A stretch of 64,000 bases of DNA, from NCBI GenBank assembly GCA_965237725.1, contig OZ250151.1, positions 496,001 to 560,000 of the forward strand, read 5' to 3'. Below the pieces are notes generated by a model. It saw nothing but the letters and a program-made list of their open reading frames with translations, was not told the DNA's origin and ran no database searches. The translations under genes and the position numbers were made by a program. Positions 31,581-40,650 of the stretch are shown here, one piece after another. Origin of the DNA: G965237725 sp965237725. Its GTDB lineage: Bacteria > Pseudomonadota > Gammaproteobacteria > Arenicellales > Poriferihabitantaceae. Every line of letters starts with the position of its first letter. Position 1 is the stretch's first letter.

Positions 31581-33464
31581 TTAAATTGATAGTCGTTTAA
31601 TATTTTTGCCACCATATACAAAATTGATTAGCATTCGGGTTAGCATTATGGCGGTAAACATGGATGTAATGATGCCGATACTCAAGGTTACAGCAAAACC
31701 TTTAATTGGGCCGGTACCAAAATTAAATAGTACTACCGCTGCGATCAGGGTAGTGATATTCGCGTCCACAATGGTCGACAGTGCACGATCGTAGCCTAGA
31801 TGGATGCTGGCCTGGGGTGAATTACCATTTCTGATTTCTTCGCGAATTCGCTCAAATATCAATACATTGGCATCAACCGCCATACCCACGGTTAACACGA
31901 TTCCCGCGACTCCAGGTAAAGTCAACGTCGCCTGTAAAAGTGAAAGCACCGCTACGATTAATACCAGATTCACGGTCAGAGCTACCGTTGCGGTAAACCC
32001 AAACACCCGGTAGTAAATCAGCATAAATATTAATACCAGCGTAAAACCAACCATGACCGAACGAAAACCCTGGGTAATATTTGCAAGACCCAGACTCGGT
32101 CCAACCGTCCTCTCCTCGATTATTTCCACCGGCGCAGCCAGGGCGCCGGAGCGTAACATCAACGCCAGATCTCCGGCTTCTTCAACGCTTCCGATCCCTT
32201 CAATCTGATATCGTTTTCCAAGTTGATCGCGAATCACTGGTGCGGTTAAAACTTCCTCTACTCGAGTAGTTACTCTGATCTGATTACCCGACTCGTCAAG
32301 AATGGGATTACCGTCCTCGTCTCTCTTACCTTCTGATGAAAGTTCCAGATAAACCACCGCCATACGCTTGTTAATATTCTCCGCTGTCACCCGGCTATTG
32401 ATCGACGCGGCTGCGGAATCCAGGGTTATGCTGACAATGGGTGACCCTGACTGGGTATCGAGGCTTGCGGCAGCATCAATGATGCTATCCCCGGAATAAA
32501 TTACCCGCTTCTTTAATAAGATACGCCGGCCGTCCCGAAATTTATATAATTTCGAACCCGCAGGCGCCTGACCCGATGCCACCGCTACATCGTTATTTTT
32601 TTCATCCACAAGCAACATCTCAAGGGTTGCCGCTCTACCCAAAATTGTTTTTGCCCGCGCGGTATCCTGGACCCCTGGCAACTGAATAACAATCCTGTCA
32701 TCCCCCTGTCGCTGCACCACGGGTTCCGCAACTCCCAGCTGATCAATTCGATTGCGTAATGCGGTCAGATTTTGCTCTAAAGCAAATGTCTTTATCTCGT
32801 CAATTTGTCCCTGGGTTAATTCCGCACGCAATACTTCCGGACGAACATCCGAATTGCTGATTTGCAAATCAGGTAACGATTCGATTAATGCTTCTCTGGC
32901 CTGTTCTCGTTGATCAACGTTGCGAATGATGGTTTCAATTTGCCCGTTATTGCTGAGGATGACACTTCGATATCGAATACTGTTTTCGCGCAATACTGTT
33001 TTGATGTTGTCTACATAACGTTCCTGTGAACGATTCACAGCGCTTTGCATATCGACTTCAAGTAAAAAATGCACCCCACCACGCAGATCGAGTCCAAGAT
33101 ACATTGGCGATGCCCCGGAGTCGATTAACCATGCTGGCGCCCCAGGTAAGAGCGTCAAGGCAATGGTATAATTATTATCCAGTGTATCTTCAATAATTTC
33201 TTTTGCACGAAATTGGGATTCGTCGCTATCAAATCGAATTTTGATGCCTTTTACATCCTGGACAATAGACTTTACTGTTATGGCTTCGGTTTCAAGGCTG
33301 GACTGGATTCGTTCCAGTACAGAAGATTCCACACTACCGCCCCTGGCTCCCCGAATCTGAATTCCAGGATCGCTTCCGAAAATATTGGGTAAAGCGTAAA
33401 ACGTACCCACAACCAGTACGGTGATAATGACCAGGTATTTCCACCAGGCGGTTTGATTTAACAT
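31581..33464 (-). CDS. secD: Protein translocase subunit SecD
   Basis: This is the partner of SecF in the inner membrane. The protein has 627 residues, with one N-terminal helix (about 10-27), a large periplasmic region with the conserved GLDLRGGVHFLLEVD, and five C-terminal helices with VGMAVDANVLIFERIREE. Length and motifs are standard for gammaproteobacteria. A 154-bp gap separates it from yajC, longer than usual for this operon; that gap holds a sequence resembling the MITE end described at 59272. Confidence 0.97.
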   Translation of the reverse strand: MLNQTAWWKYLVIITVLVVGTFYALPNIFGSDPGIQIRGARGGSVESSVLERIQSSLETEAITVKSIVQDVKGIKIRFDSDESQFRAKEIIEDTLDNNYTIALTLLPGAPAWLIDSGASPMYLGLDLRGGVHFLLEVDMQSAVNRSQERYVDNIKTVLRENSIRYRSVILSNNGQIETIIRNVDQREQAREALIESLPDLQISNSDVRPEVLRAELTQGQIDEIKTFALEQNLTALRNRIDQLGVAEPVVQRQGDDRIVIQLPGVQDTARAKTILGRAATLEMLLVDEKNNDVAVASGQAPAGSKLYKFRDGRRILLKKRVIYSGDSIIDAAASLDTQSGSPIVSITLDSAAASINSRVTAENINKRMAVVYLELSSEGKRDEDGNPILDESGNQIRVTTRVEEVLTAPVIRDQLGKRYQIEGIGSVEEAGDLALMLRSGALAAPVEIIEERTVGPSLGLANITQGFRSVMVGFTLVLIFMLIYYRVFGFTATVALTVNLVLIVAVLSLLQATLTLPGVAGIVLTVGMAVDANVLIFERIREEIRNGNSPQASIHLGYDRALSTIVDANITTLIAAVVLFNFGTGPIKGFAVTLSIGIITSMFTAIMLTRMLINFVYGGKNIKRLSI

Positions 33465-33536
33465 TGATTACAAATATGAAGTTTCAGGTCTAATCTGAAT
33501 ATTGATAAACATATCGATCGATATATTGACTGTTTA

Positions 33537-33552
33537 CTTAAGGAGCCTCTGA
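33537..33552. repeat. Solo sequence resembling the MITE end
   Basis: cttaaggagcctctga matches the left end of the element at 59271-59286 (cttaaagaacctctga) at 14 of 16 positions. No partner inverted repeat was found in the yajC-secD gap. It may be a relic of a related insertion, or chance. Confidence 0.35.
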
Positions 33553-33618
33553 TTAAAAAGCTGTGGGTTTAAAAAATTTTTTCAACAGCATCCAACCCGA
33601 ATTAATAATCAACCCCAA

Positions 33619-33939
33619 TTATTTCACGGTGCCTTTAGGCATCATTTGAGATACGGCCATGGGTTGAACCTTAACTTTAACGCCCTGGGCAATTTCCAGG
33701 GTAATAAAGTTTTCGTCTACGCTAGTTATCTTACCCAGAACCCCACCGTTAGTAACCACTTCATCTCCTTTTGCAAGCTCAGCAACCATTGATTTATGCT
33801 CTTTTCCACGTTTTTGCTGGGGTCGAATTAACAAAAAATAGAAAACCACAAAAATAAGTACCATGGGCAAAATACCGAGAAGCCCGCCGCCGCCCGATTC
33901 ACCTGTTTGTGCCCAGGCGTCTGAAATGAATAGATTCAT
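33619..33939 (-). CDS. yajC: Preprotein translocase auxiliary subunit YajC
   Basis: This small inner-membrane protein associates with SecDF. The 106 residues include one transmembrane helix (LLGILPMVLIFVVFYFLLI, residues about 20-38) followed by RPQQKRGKEH and a cytoplasmic domain with KGDEVVTNGGVLGKI, as in all family members. It is upstream of secD on the same strand. The tgt and queA genes that often precede yajC are absent here; the gene upstream encodes an acyl-CoA ligase. Confidence 0.95.
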   Translation of the reverse strand: MNLFISDAWAQTGESGGGGLLGILPMVLIFVVFYFLLIRPQQKRGKEHKSMVAELAKGDEVVTNGGVLGKITSVDENFITLEIAQGVKVKVQPMAVSQMMPKGTVK

Positions 33940-34126
33940 ATGAATAACCTAATTGGATGAGTTGAATGATTGATGTTACTGATATACCAGCATTTTTTCG
34001 CGCCCGATTATGCCACACTCGAATCAGAAATGGGGGGTTCAAAAGCGTTGGTCTGAGATAAATCCCCTAGATAAACCAACTAGAAATCTGACTAACTGAA
34101 ATGGTGGGGTTTGACTATCAGAAAAT

Positions 34127-36016
34127 TTATTTTCTGGCATACATTGCAGTAATTTCCTGCTCAAACCGTTTCATGAGGACCGGCCGCTTGAGCTTTAATG
34201 TGGGGGTAATAGAACCATCCTCAACTCCCCAGCTTTTTGTGCTTAAGGTTACATAACGAATAAAGGCATATCCGGGAAATTCTAAGAGCTGGTGGGCGAT
34301 TCTTTGCAATACCTTCGCCTTAACCTTCTCATCCTCTAATGTACTATCCTGGTCGTGATCTACCCCCAAAGATTGGGCAAATTTTGGCCACATTTGGTTA
34401 TTCAACACCAATATGGCGGTTAAATAAGCTTTACCTTCCCCGATCACCATCACCTGCTCGAACAGGTTGTCATCGCAAATGGCGGATTCCATATCCGCTG
34501 GCGGGGCTTTTTCACCATTAGCCAAAACGATAATTTCTTTTATTCGGCCTGTAATGGAAACAAATCCATCATCGGTAATACTGGCCACATCCCCCGTCAT
34601 TAACCATCCGTCGGGGCCGAAGGTGTCAGCCGTCGCCTCGGGATTTTTCCAGTAACCGGCCATGATATAAGGGCCTTTGGCCTGCAATTCATTGTTCTCA
34701 CCCAGGCGCAGTTGCGCGCCGGGCAGGGGTAGTCCAATGGACGATGGTTTGTTTTTATCAAGTGTATTGACTGTCAATATCGGACTGGTTTCGGTTAATC
34801 CATACCCTTGCAGAATATCAATGCCGAGGCCAATAAAAGTCCTGGCGATGTTGGGAGCCAGCCGCGCGCCACCGCTGACCACAAAACGGAGCCGCCCACC
34901 GAATCGTTGAACCACTTTTCGAGCCACTAAACTATTGAGAATCGGCCAAAATAAAAAGCCGAGCTTCCATTTTCCCCTGCCCTGGCGAAGTTCAAATTTT
35001 TGCCATCCTATTTCCACCGCCTTTTCAAACAGCCATTTTTTAATTTTTGGTCCCTCATCGAGTTGTTCCCGAATTTTCGAGGCCGCACGCTCAAAAATTC
35101 TCGGCACGGAAATCATCGCGGTTGGCTTTATCGCTGCCAAATCATCGAGCAACTCGGGAATAGATCGATTAAATGCCACCCCTGCCCCTGCCATCATGGT
35201 CAGGTAATACCCCACGGTTCGTTCAAACATGTGAGACAAAGGTAGAAATGACAAAAACAGGTCGGTAGGAAAAACCGCAACGTTGTGTAGCCCGCCATAT
35301 GCATTCAATAACATATTGGCATGTGACAACATAACGCCTTTCGGTTTACCCGTTGTGCCCGAGGTGTAAACGATTGTTGCCAGATCATCTGGATTGATTT
35401 CAATACTGTCTGGCACGCTCTCAGCCCCTATTGGCAATTCCGTAGACAACCAAAACTCAAGAGACACCACGCGAGGGTCATCACATTTAGATAGTTCATC
35501 TTCGTTAGTGGAAATAACCACTACTCGATCCAATGCTGAGAGTGCAGACAACTCATCTGACATTTCCAGCCATTGACTGATCTCTTCAAGGAACAAAAAC
35601 TTCGAATCCGTATGTTCCAGGATATAGGCAATATTATCCGCGCGGTCTTCAACGTAAACCGGAACCACCACCAAACCCTGGGCCAATGCTGCCTGATCGA
35701 ATAAAACCCACTCCCTGGAATTGCACAGCCTGATCGCAACCCGATCCTGGGGTTCTAAATTTTCTTTAGCAAAAGCCCGTCGCCAGTTCATGACATCACC
35801 AGCCATGGCGCCCCAGGTATAGTTTAGCCACCTGTTTTGAGAAGGATCATATTGACAATATGCTGTCTTCTCCGCACTGCGTTTCACCCTTTGCTGAAAT
35901 AAATCCGGAATTGAATTTATCCTGGTCGCATCGATGATGTCGCAATCATCGGCGTTTTCGACTATCGCGTTCTTTGCATAAATACTCGCAACCGAGAAAT
36001 TTTCAGTTTGGCTCAT
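34127..36016 (-). CDS. Long-chain acyl-CoA synthetase (AMP-forming)
   Basis: This enzyme activates fatty acids to acyl-CoA with ATP. The 629 residues carry the adenylation motifs TIVYTSGTTGKPKGVMLSHA near 215, YGLTETSP near 395, and GWLMTGD and GRIKEIIVLANGEK near 470-500. The size and motifs fit the FAA1/FadD15-like long-chain group (AMP-binding family) rather than classic E. coli FadD. It starts one base after the stop codon of fadE, so activation and the first oxidation step are co-expressed. Confidence 0.92.
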   Translation of the reverse strand: MSQTENFSVASIYAKNAIVENADDCDIIDATRINSIPDLFQQRVKRSAEKTAYCQYDPSQNRWLNYTWGAMAGDVMNWRRAFAKENLEPQDRVAIRLCNSREWVLFDQAALAQGLVVVPVYVEDRADNIAYILEHTDSKFLFLEEISQWLEMSDELSALSALDRVVVISTNEDELSKCDDPRVVSLEFWLSTELPIGAESVPDSIEINPDDLATIVYTSGTTGKPKGVMLSHANMLLNAYGGLHNVAVFPTDLFLSFLPLSHMFERTVGYYLTMMAGAGVAFNRSIPELLDDLAAIKPTAMISVPRIFERAASKIREQLDEGPKIKKWLFEKAVEIGWQKFELRQGRGKWKLGFLFWPILNSLVARKVVQRFGGRLRFVVSGGARLAPNIARTFIGLGIDILQGYGLTETSPILTVNTLDKNKPSSIGLPLPGAQLRLGENNELQAKGPYIMAGYWKNPEATADTFGPDGWLMTGDVASITDDGFVSITGRIKEIIVLANGEKAPPADMESAICDDNLFEQVMVIGEGKAYLTAILVLNNQMWPKFAQSLGVDHDQDSTLEDEKVKAKVLQRIAHQLLEFPGYAFIRYVTLSTKSWGVEDGSITPTLKLKRPVLMKRFEQEITAMYARK

Positions 36017-36017
36017 A

Positions 36018-38474
36018 CTAGGATTTAGAGCCTGTTTGAGAAACTGCCTTTTGTTTGATTGATAAATCCCCAGCCTCGAAACTATCTACATCAATGACCT
36101 TGCGAACCAGTTTTCGGGTTTTGGCCAGTAACATCAACTCATCATCGCTGATAACCTGATCCACCTTTAACTGATCCAGCCATTGCGCATAACTTTGATT
36201 TGTAACCGGCTCGTGTCCCGATTTCTTTAATCGTCTGCGCAATTCTTTGGTATCAATCATCAACTCAAATGCAGATTCGATCTGGTTGATAACGTCGTTT
36301 GGGTCATCCGAGATATACATATCCTGAGTTAATCTGTCGCGGACACTGCCAGGCGTTCGCATTAACGTCGCGACCTGCTGGGATAATCTGTCCGATGGCA
36401 GATGCAAATATCTACCTCCAGGAAAAATCGCAAGGCGCAGCGCTTTTCCAAAAAGTGAATTCGGATAGTTACGTAAAATACCATCCAGCGCCTGCTGCGC
36501 ATGATACAGTGCATACTGACAGGCCCAATCAGCCAACGGTGTTTCTTTTTCGGGTTCGCCATTATCCTTAAAACGTTTTAGTGCCGCCGTAGCCAGATAC
36601 AGGTTGCTCAATACATCAGCAAACCGACCCGATAACATTTCTTTACGTTTTAAATTACCGCCCAGAGTAAACAGGGTTACGTCAGCAAGCCAGGCGAAAG
36701 ACGCGCTCAGGTGTTCAATAGAACGGGTATGTTTTTTGATTATGCCACGCCCAGTGCCTTTCGCCATCAAACTCCGGGATAGCCCGAAACCAAAGGAGCG
36801 TAACTTGTTACTAAGCGCATGTTCAATATGCGATGTCATGGCCTGGTCGAATTGATCCAGGGCTTCGGTCTCATCTTCCATGGACAAAGCCTGAATTTCC
36901 TTCAACAAATAGGGATGACAACGCATTGATCCTTGGCCAAATATAATTAAACTGCGGGTTAAAATATTGGCGCCTTCAACGGTAATACCGATAGGTATTT
37001 GCTGATAGGTGCGCGCCAGATAATTTTTTGGCCCCATACAAACGCCTTTTCCACCATGCAAATCCATGGCCTGATTTATTACAATTCTCGATAAATCCGT
37101 GCATTGTTGTTTTACGATTGCGGACAACACCGCGGGCTTATGACCGAGAGACAAGGCAGTGGTCGTCAATATCCGTCCACTATCCAGTAAATAGGTTAAT
37201 CCACCGATACTGGCCAGAACTTCTTCGATCCCTTCAAATTTTCCAATTTCGATTCCGAACTGTTCTCGGATTTGTGCATAGGCGCCACTGGTACGCGCTG
37301 CCAGCTTGGCCGCCCCAGCCCCCGCTGCGGGAAGTGAGATACCTCTTCCAGCAGCCAATGATTCCATCAACATCCGCCAGCCTTGACCAATTCTATCCTG
37401 CCCACCAATAATCCACTCCATGGGAATGAAAACATCTTTGCCCCAGTTTGGTCCATTCTGGAATGACGCATTAAGAGGAAAATGACGTCGGCCAATGGAC
37501 ACCCCGGTTGTGTTCGTAGGCACTAAAGCGCAGGTCACCCCAAGTGTTTCCTGATCGCCCAGCAAATGATCAGGATCATAGGCTTTGAACGCTAAGCCTT
37601 GAAGTGTAGCAACCGGGCCGAGGGTGATGTAACGCTTCTCCCAATTGACTCGAAATCCCAATACATTTTTTCGTTTGTACTTGCCTTTGCATACAATTCC
37701 ATAGTCCGGCATGCTTGCCGCATCTGAACCCGCCCACGGATTGGTTAATCCAAAACAAGGGACTTCCTCACCACGGGTTAATCTTGGCAGGTAATAATCT
37801 TTTTGTGCATCGGTACCATAGTGATGGAGGAGTTCAGCGGGCCCAAGAGAATTAGGAACCATAACCGTGACCGCAACAGTGCTGCTGCGTGTAGCCAATT
37901 TTTGCACAATACAGGATTGAGCATAGCCCGAGAATCCCAGACCACCATATTCTTTTTCCGCATTTAATCCAAAAAATTTATTTGCTTTAATAAAATCCCA
38001 GACCGGCTCAGGCAAATCATTTAATTCACTGGTAATTTCCCAGTCATCCACCATCGAACACAATTGTTCTACTGGGCCATCCATAAATGCCTGCTCTTCT
38101 TTTGTCAGGCTCGGCGTCTTCGCATCAAACAACACATCCCATTGAGGATTTCCCGAGAATAACTCCGCGTCCCACCATACCGTACCGGCATCGATTGCTT
38201 CCTTCTCGGTCTGAGAAATTGGCGGCATCATTTTTCTGATCAGGCCAAATAATTTTGGGGTTACAAACTGCTTTCGAGCATTTGGCAGGAAATACATGAA
38301 CGATGCCATGGCCACGAATACAACTATGATTATCAGAGAAAAGATAACATTTGTAATTCCTGATATCATTGTCACAAAAAACACAATTGATGACAGGATA
38401 AGCCAGTTTCTAAGCGGCAGTTGTAGCCAGAGAAAACTGAAAACAGATAACAAAAGAACTAAAATAAAAATCAT
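36018..38474 (-). CDS. fadE: Acyl-CoA dehydrogenase FadE
   Basis: This flavoenzyme carries out the first oxidation step of fatty acid beta-oxidation. At 818 residues it matches the long gammaproteobacterial FadE, which has an N-terminal membrane stretch (two or three helices in residues 1-68) and a C-terminal extension beyond the usual 400-residue core. The core contains CFGLTNPWAGSDAASMPDYG, AGRGISLPAAGAGAAK and MDLHGGKGVCMGPKNYLART. It is upstream of the acyl-CoA ligase with a 1-bp gap. DMSP-derived acrylate could in principle enter related routes, but there is no direct link. Confidence 0.95.
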   Translation of the reverse strand: MIFILVLLLSVFSFLWLQLPLRNWLILSSIVFFVTMISGITNVIFSLIIIVVFVAMASFMYFLPNARKQFVTPKLFGLIRKMMPPISQTEKEAIDAGTVWWDAELFSGNPQWDVLFDAKTPSLTKEEQAFMDGPVEQLCSMVDDWEITSELNDLPEPVWDFIKANKFFGLNAEKEYGGLGFSGYAQSCIVQKLATRSSTVAVTVMVPNSLGPAELLHHYGTDAQKDYYLPRLTRGEEVPCFGLTNPWAGSDAASMPDYGIVCKGKYKRKNVLGFRVNWEKRYITLGPVATLQGLAFKAYDPDHLLGDQETLGVTCALVPTNTTGVSIGRRHFPLNASFQNGPNWGKDVFIPMEWIIGGQDRIGQGWRMLMESLAAGRGISLPAAGAGAAKLAARTSGAYAQIREQFGIEIGKFEGIEEVLASIGGLTYLLDSGRILTTTALSLGHKPAVLSAIVKQQCTDLSRIVINQAMDLHGGKGVCMGPKNYLARTYQQIPIGITVEGANILTRSLIIFGQGSMRCHPYLLKEIQALSMEDETEALDQFDQAMTSHIEHALSNKLRSFGFGLSRSLMAKGTGRGIIKKHTRSIEHLSASFAWLADVTLFTLGGNLKRKEMLSGRFADVLSNLYLATAALKRFKDNGEPEKETPLADWACQYALYHAQQALDGILRNYPNSLFGKALRLAIFPGGRYLHLPSDRLSQQVATLMRTPGSVRDRLTQDMYISDDPNDVINQIESAFELMIDTKELRRRLKKSGHEPVTNQSYAQWLDQLKVDQVISDDELMLLAKTRKLVRKVIDVDSFEAGDLSIKQKAVSQTGSKS

Positions 38475-38623
38475 AAACTTTCCTAAACCCAGGCATTATT
38501 GTCGGCTCTATTATCCCATACCTGATCGAATTAAAAAAAATCAGTTTTGATTAATTCTAACCAATCCTCCATTTTTACAGGCGTATCTATTACCAACAGA
38601 CCGTCTAAAAATGAAATTGTTCC

Positions 38624-39925
38624 ATGACCCTATTTAACCCTAGCCCAGGTCTAAAGAAATATCTCTCCAATACCACCTGGATGTTGGGTGCCCGAATCGT
38701 TCGTATGATCGGTGCATTCTGTGTTGGTATCTATGTCATTCGATATCTCGGGCCAAATAATCTGGGTATGATCACCTATGCCGGAATGCTGGTTGGGCTA
38801 TTCATGATATTTGGGCAATTGGGTTTGAATGAAATTCTCGCTCGGGAACTGGTTGCTAATTCTCGATTAAAAGACTTTTTGCTGGGCACCACATTTGTTC
38901 TCAGATTGTTAGGCCTGATCGCAATCTGGATTCTGATTTCAATATTTTTACTGTTTACCGACAATGATCCTGTCATAACCTATTTAATTATCATTTTCGC
39001 AGTTTCCAGGATATTTACACTGGCCTCGGGCATCGATCAGTACTTCGACTCAATCGTTAAATCTAAATTCCCGGTAATTGTTGGGATGATGGCAATGGGT
39101 GTGGTATTGGTTACTCGTTTGATACTGATCGAACAGGAAGCCAGTGTCATCGCTTTTGCCCTTGCTTATACTCTCGAAGGCGCTATCGCTGTAATGGGAT
39201 TGATTTATATTTATCATCGAACCGGACAAAATATTCGCACCTGGAAGTGGAATTACTCAATTGCCAAAAGATTATTAAGGGACAGCTGGCCTTTTATCCT
39301 TTCTGGGCTTGCGGTGATAGTTTATATGCGAATAGACCAGATAATGATTAAAGAAATGCTGGGTATATACGATGTAGGAATTTATGCGGTAGCGGTAACC
39401 TTGAGTGAAGCCTGGTATTTTGTACCGCAGTTAATTGTTGGCTCGTTATTTCCGGCGATTGTTAACGCAAAGAAAACCAGTTCAATAATATACAACCAGA
39501 GGTTGTCTAATCTGTATCAGATGATGTTCTGGATGGCGATTGTAGTTGCCATTGTAACTACATTTACAGCTTCCTATATTGTTCCACTATTATACGGAGA
39601 CGCCTTTACTGGTAGTACCAACTCTCTATGTATCCACATCTGGGCGGGTATCTTCGTAGCCGTTGGCGCAGTCAATAAATCCCACCTGGTCACGGAAAAT
39701 CTACAAAAACTGTTAACCATCTCTTTTTGTATAGGCGCTGTACTGAACGTGATTTTGAATTACTTTTTTATTGCGCTATATGGAATTGAAGGCGCGGCAA
39801 TTTCTACGGTAATTTCTTATGCATATGCTTCATTCTTCGGATTATTGATCATGCCACAGTCCCGGCATGTTTGTATGGTGATGATAAAATCATTGTTTCG
39901 AACGGCGATACCCAAAATCGCGTGA
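38624..39925 (+). CDS. Polysaccharide flippase (Wzx/MATE-like, oligosaccharide flippase family)
   Basis: This membrane protein of 433 residues has about 12 hydrophobic segments. It belongs to the polysaccharide biosynthesis/MOP superfamily that moves lipid-linked sugars across the inner membrane. Typical elements are the N-terminal NTTWMLGARIVRMIGAFCVG and YVIRYLGPNNLGMITYA, and the mid-protein RIDQIMIKEMLG. It may serve the polysaccharide cluster at 54-64 kb, but it lies 15 kb away and is divergent from fadE, so the partnership is only inferred. Confidence 0.88.
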   Translation: MTLFNPSPGLKKYLSNTTWMLGARIVRMIGAFCVGIYVIRYLGPNNLGMITYAGMLVGLFMIFGQLGLNEILARELVANSRLKDFLLGTTFVLRLLGLIAIWILISIFLLFTDNDPVITYLIIIFAVSRIFTLASGIDQYFDSIVKSKFPVIVGMMAMGVVLVTRLILIEQEASVIAFALAYTLEGAIAVMGLIYIYHRTGQNIRTWKWNYSIAKRLLRDSWPFILSGLAVIVYMRIDQIMIKEMLGIYDVGIYAVAVTLSEAWYFVPQLIVGSLFPAIVNAKKTSSIIYNQRLSNLYQMMFWMAIVVAIVTTFTASYIVPLLYGDAFTGSTNSLCIHIWAGIFVAVGAVNKSHLVTENLQKLLTISFCIGAVLNVILNYFFIALYGIEGAAISTVISYAYASFFGLLIMPQSRHVCMVMIKSLFRTAIPKIA

Positions 39926-40017
39926 AACTTATTTTTCCCAATAACCATTAGAAAAACTGTTTTAGAAACAACTAGAGGAGCCGCCTCAGAAAAAACCACG
40001 GGCCAGCGCTGACGATA

Positions 40018-40650
40018 TTATTCGTCCAGAATAGCTTCAGCATTTGAAACGTATCCCTTGCGGTTAAATAGCAATTGCCATCGTCTACCCCCGAGCTGGT
40101 GCCAAAGGTACGCAGATCTGATACCTGAAAACAGGGCACATCGAACCTGATTTACTGTTTCCGGTTCCTGAAGCATTCCTGACGACCCTTGAACAATTAT
40201 TCGTGGGGTTAAATAGCTGATTGTTCGACTATACAAATTAGCAAGGGCTTCCAAAAACTCCGGATAATCTTCATCATCATATTCCGGATTCAAGCACTTC
40301 TCCTGTATTTCCACCAGCTCACCGTGAATAATATCGCTGGTTTTTTTAAGCTTTGCCAATTTAATTCCCAGTTGATGCACGGATACCGCATACTGGTAAA
40401 CATCTCTGGTAGACACATCCGGTTTATTGGCAAATACCTTAACAATCGTCTTCAACCCGAGTTCAACGCCTCGAGCAGATCCATATACTTCTTCTGTGGT
40501 TTTTGCGTCCAGTCGAATTAGGCTAACCGATGAATCGCGTAGCGCCGACTGATCATGATTTCCAATTTTTGCCAACTGATAAACCAGTTTTGCGGACTGC
40601 AACACACCAGCCAAGGCCAGGGTCAGATTTCTGTTCGGGTAAGCTATCAT
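40018..40650 (-). CDS. hflD: High frequency lysogenization protein HflD homologue
   Basis: The 210-residue protein matches the HflD family (DUF489): NLTLALAGVLQSAKLVYQLA at the start, TPRIIVQGSSGMLQ, and GIRSAYLWHQLGGRRWQLLF near the end. In E. coli HflD is a peripheral inner-membrane protein that interferes with phage lambda CII. It is usually encoded next to mnmA; here it overlaps the stop of an S9 peptidase gene by 4 bp (ATGA), so it is translationally coupled to that gene instead. Confidence 0.9.
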   Translation of the reverse strand: MIAYPNRNLTLALAGVLQSAKLVYQLAKIGNHDQSALRDSSVSLIRLDAKTTEEVYGSARGVELGLKTIVKVFANKPDVSTRDVYQYAVSVHQLGIKLAKLKKTSDIIHGELVEIQEKCLNPEYDDEDYPEFLEALANLYSRTISYLTPRIIVQGSSGMLQEPETVNQVRCALFSGIRSAYLWHQLGGRRWQLLFNRKGYVSNAEAILDE

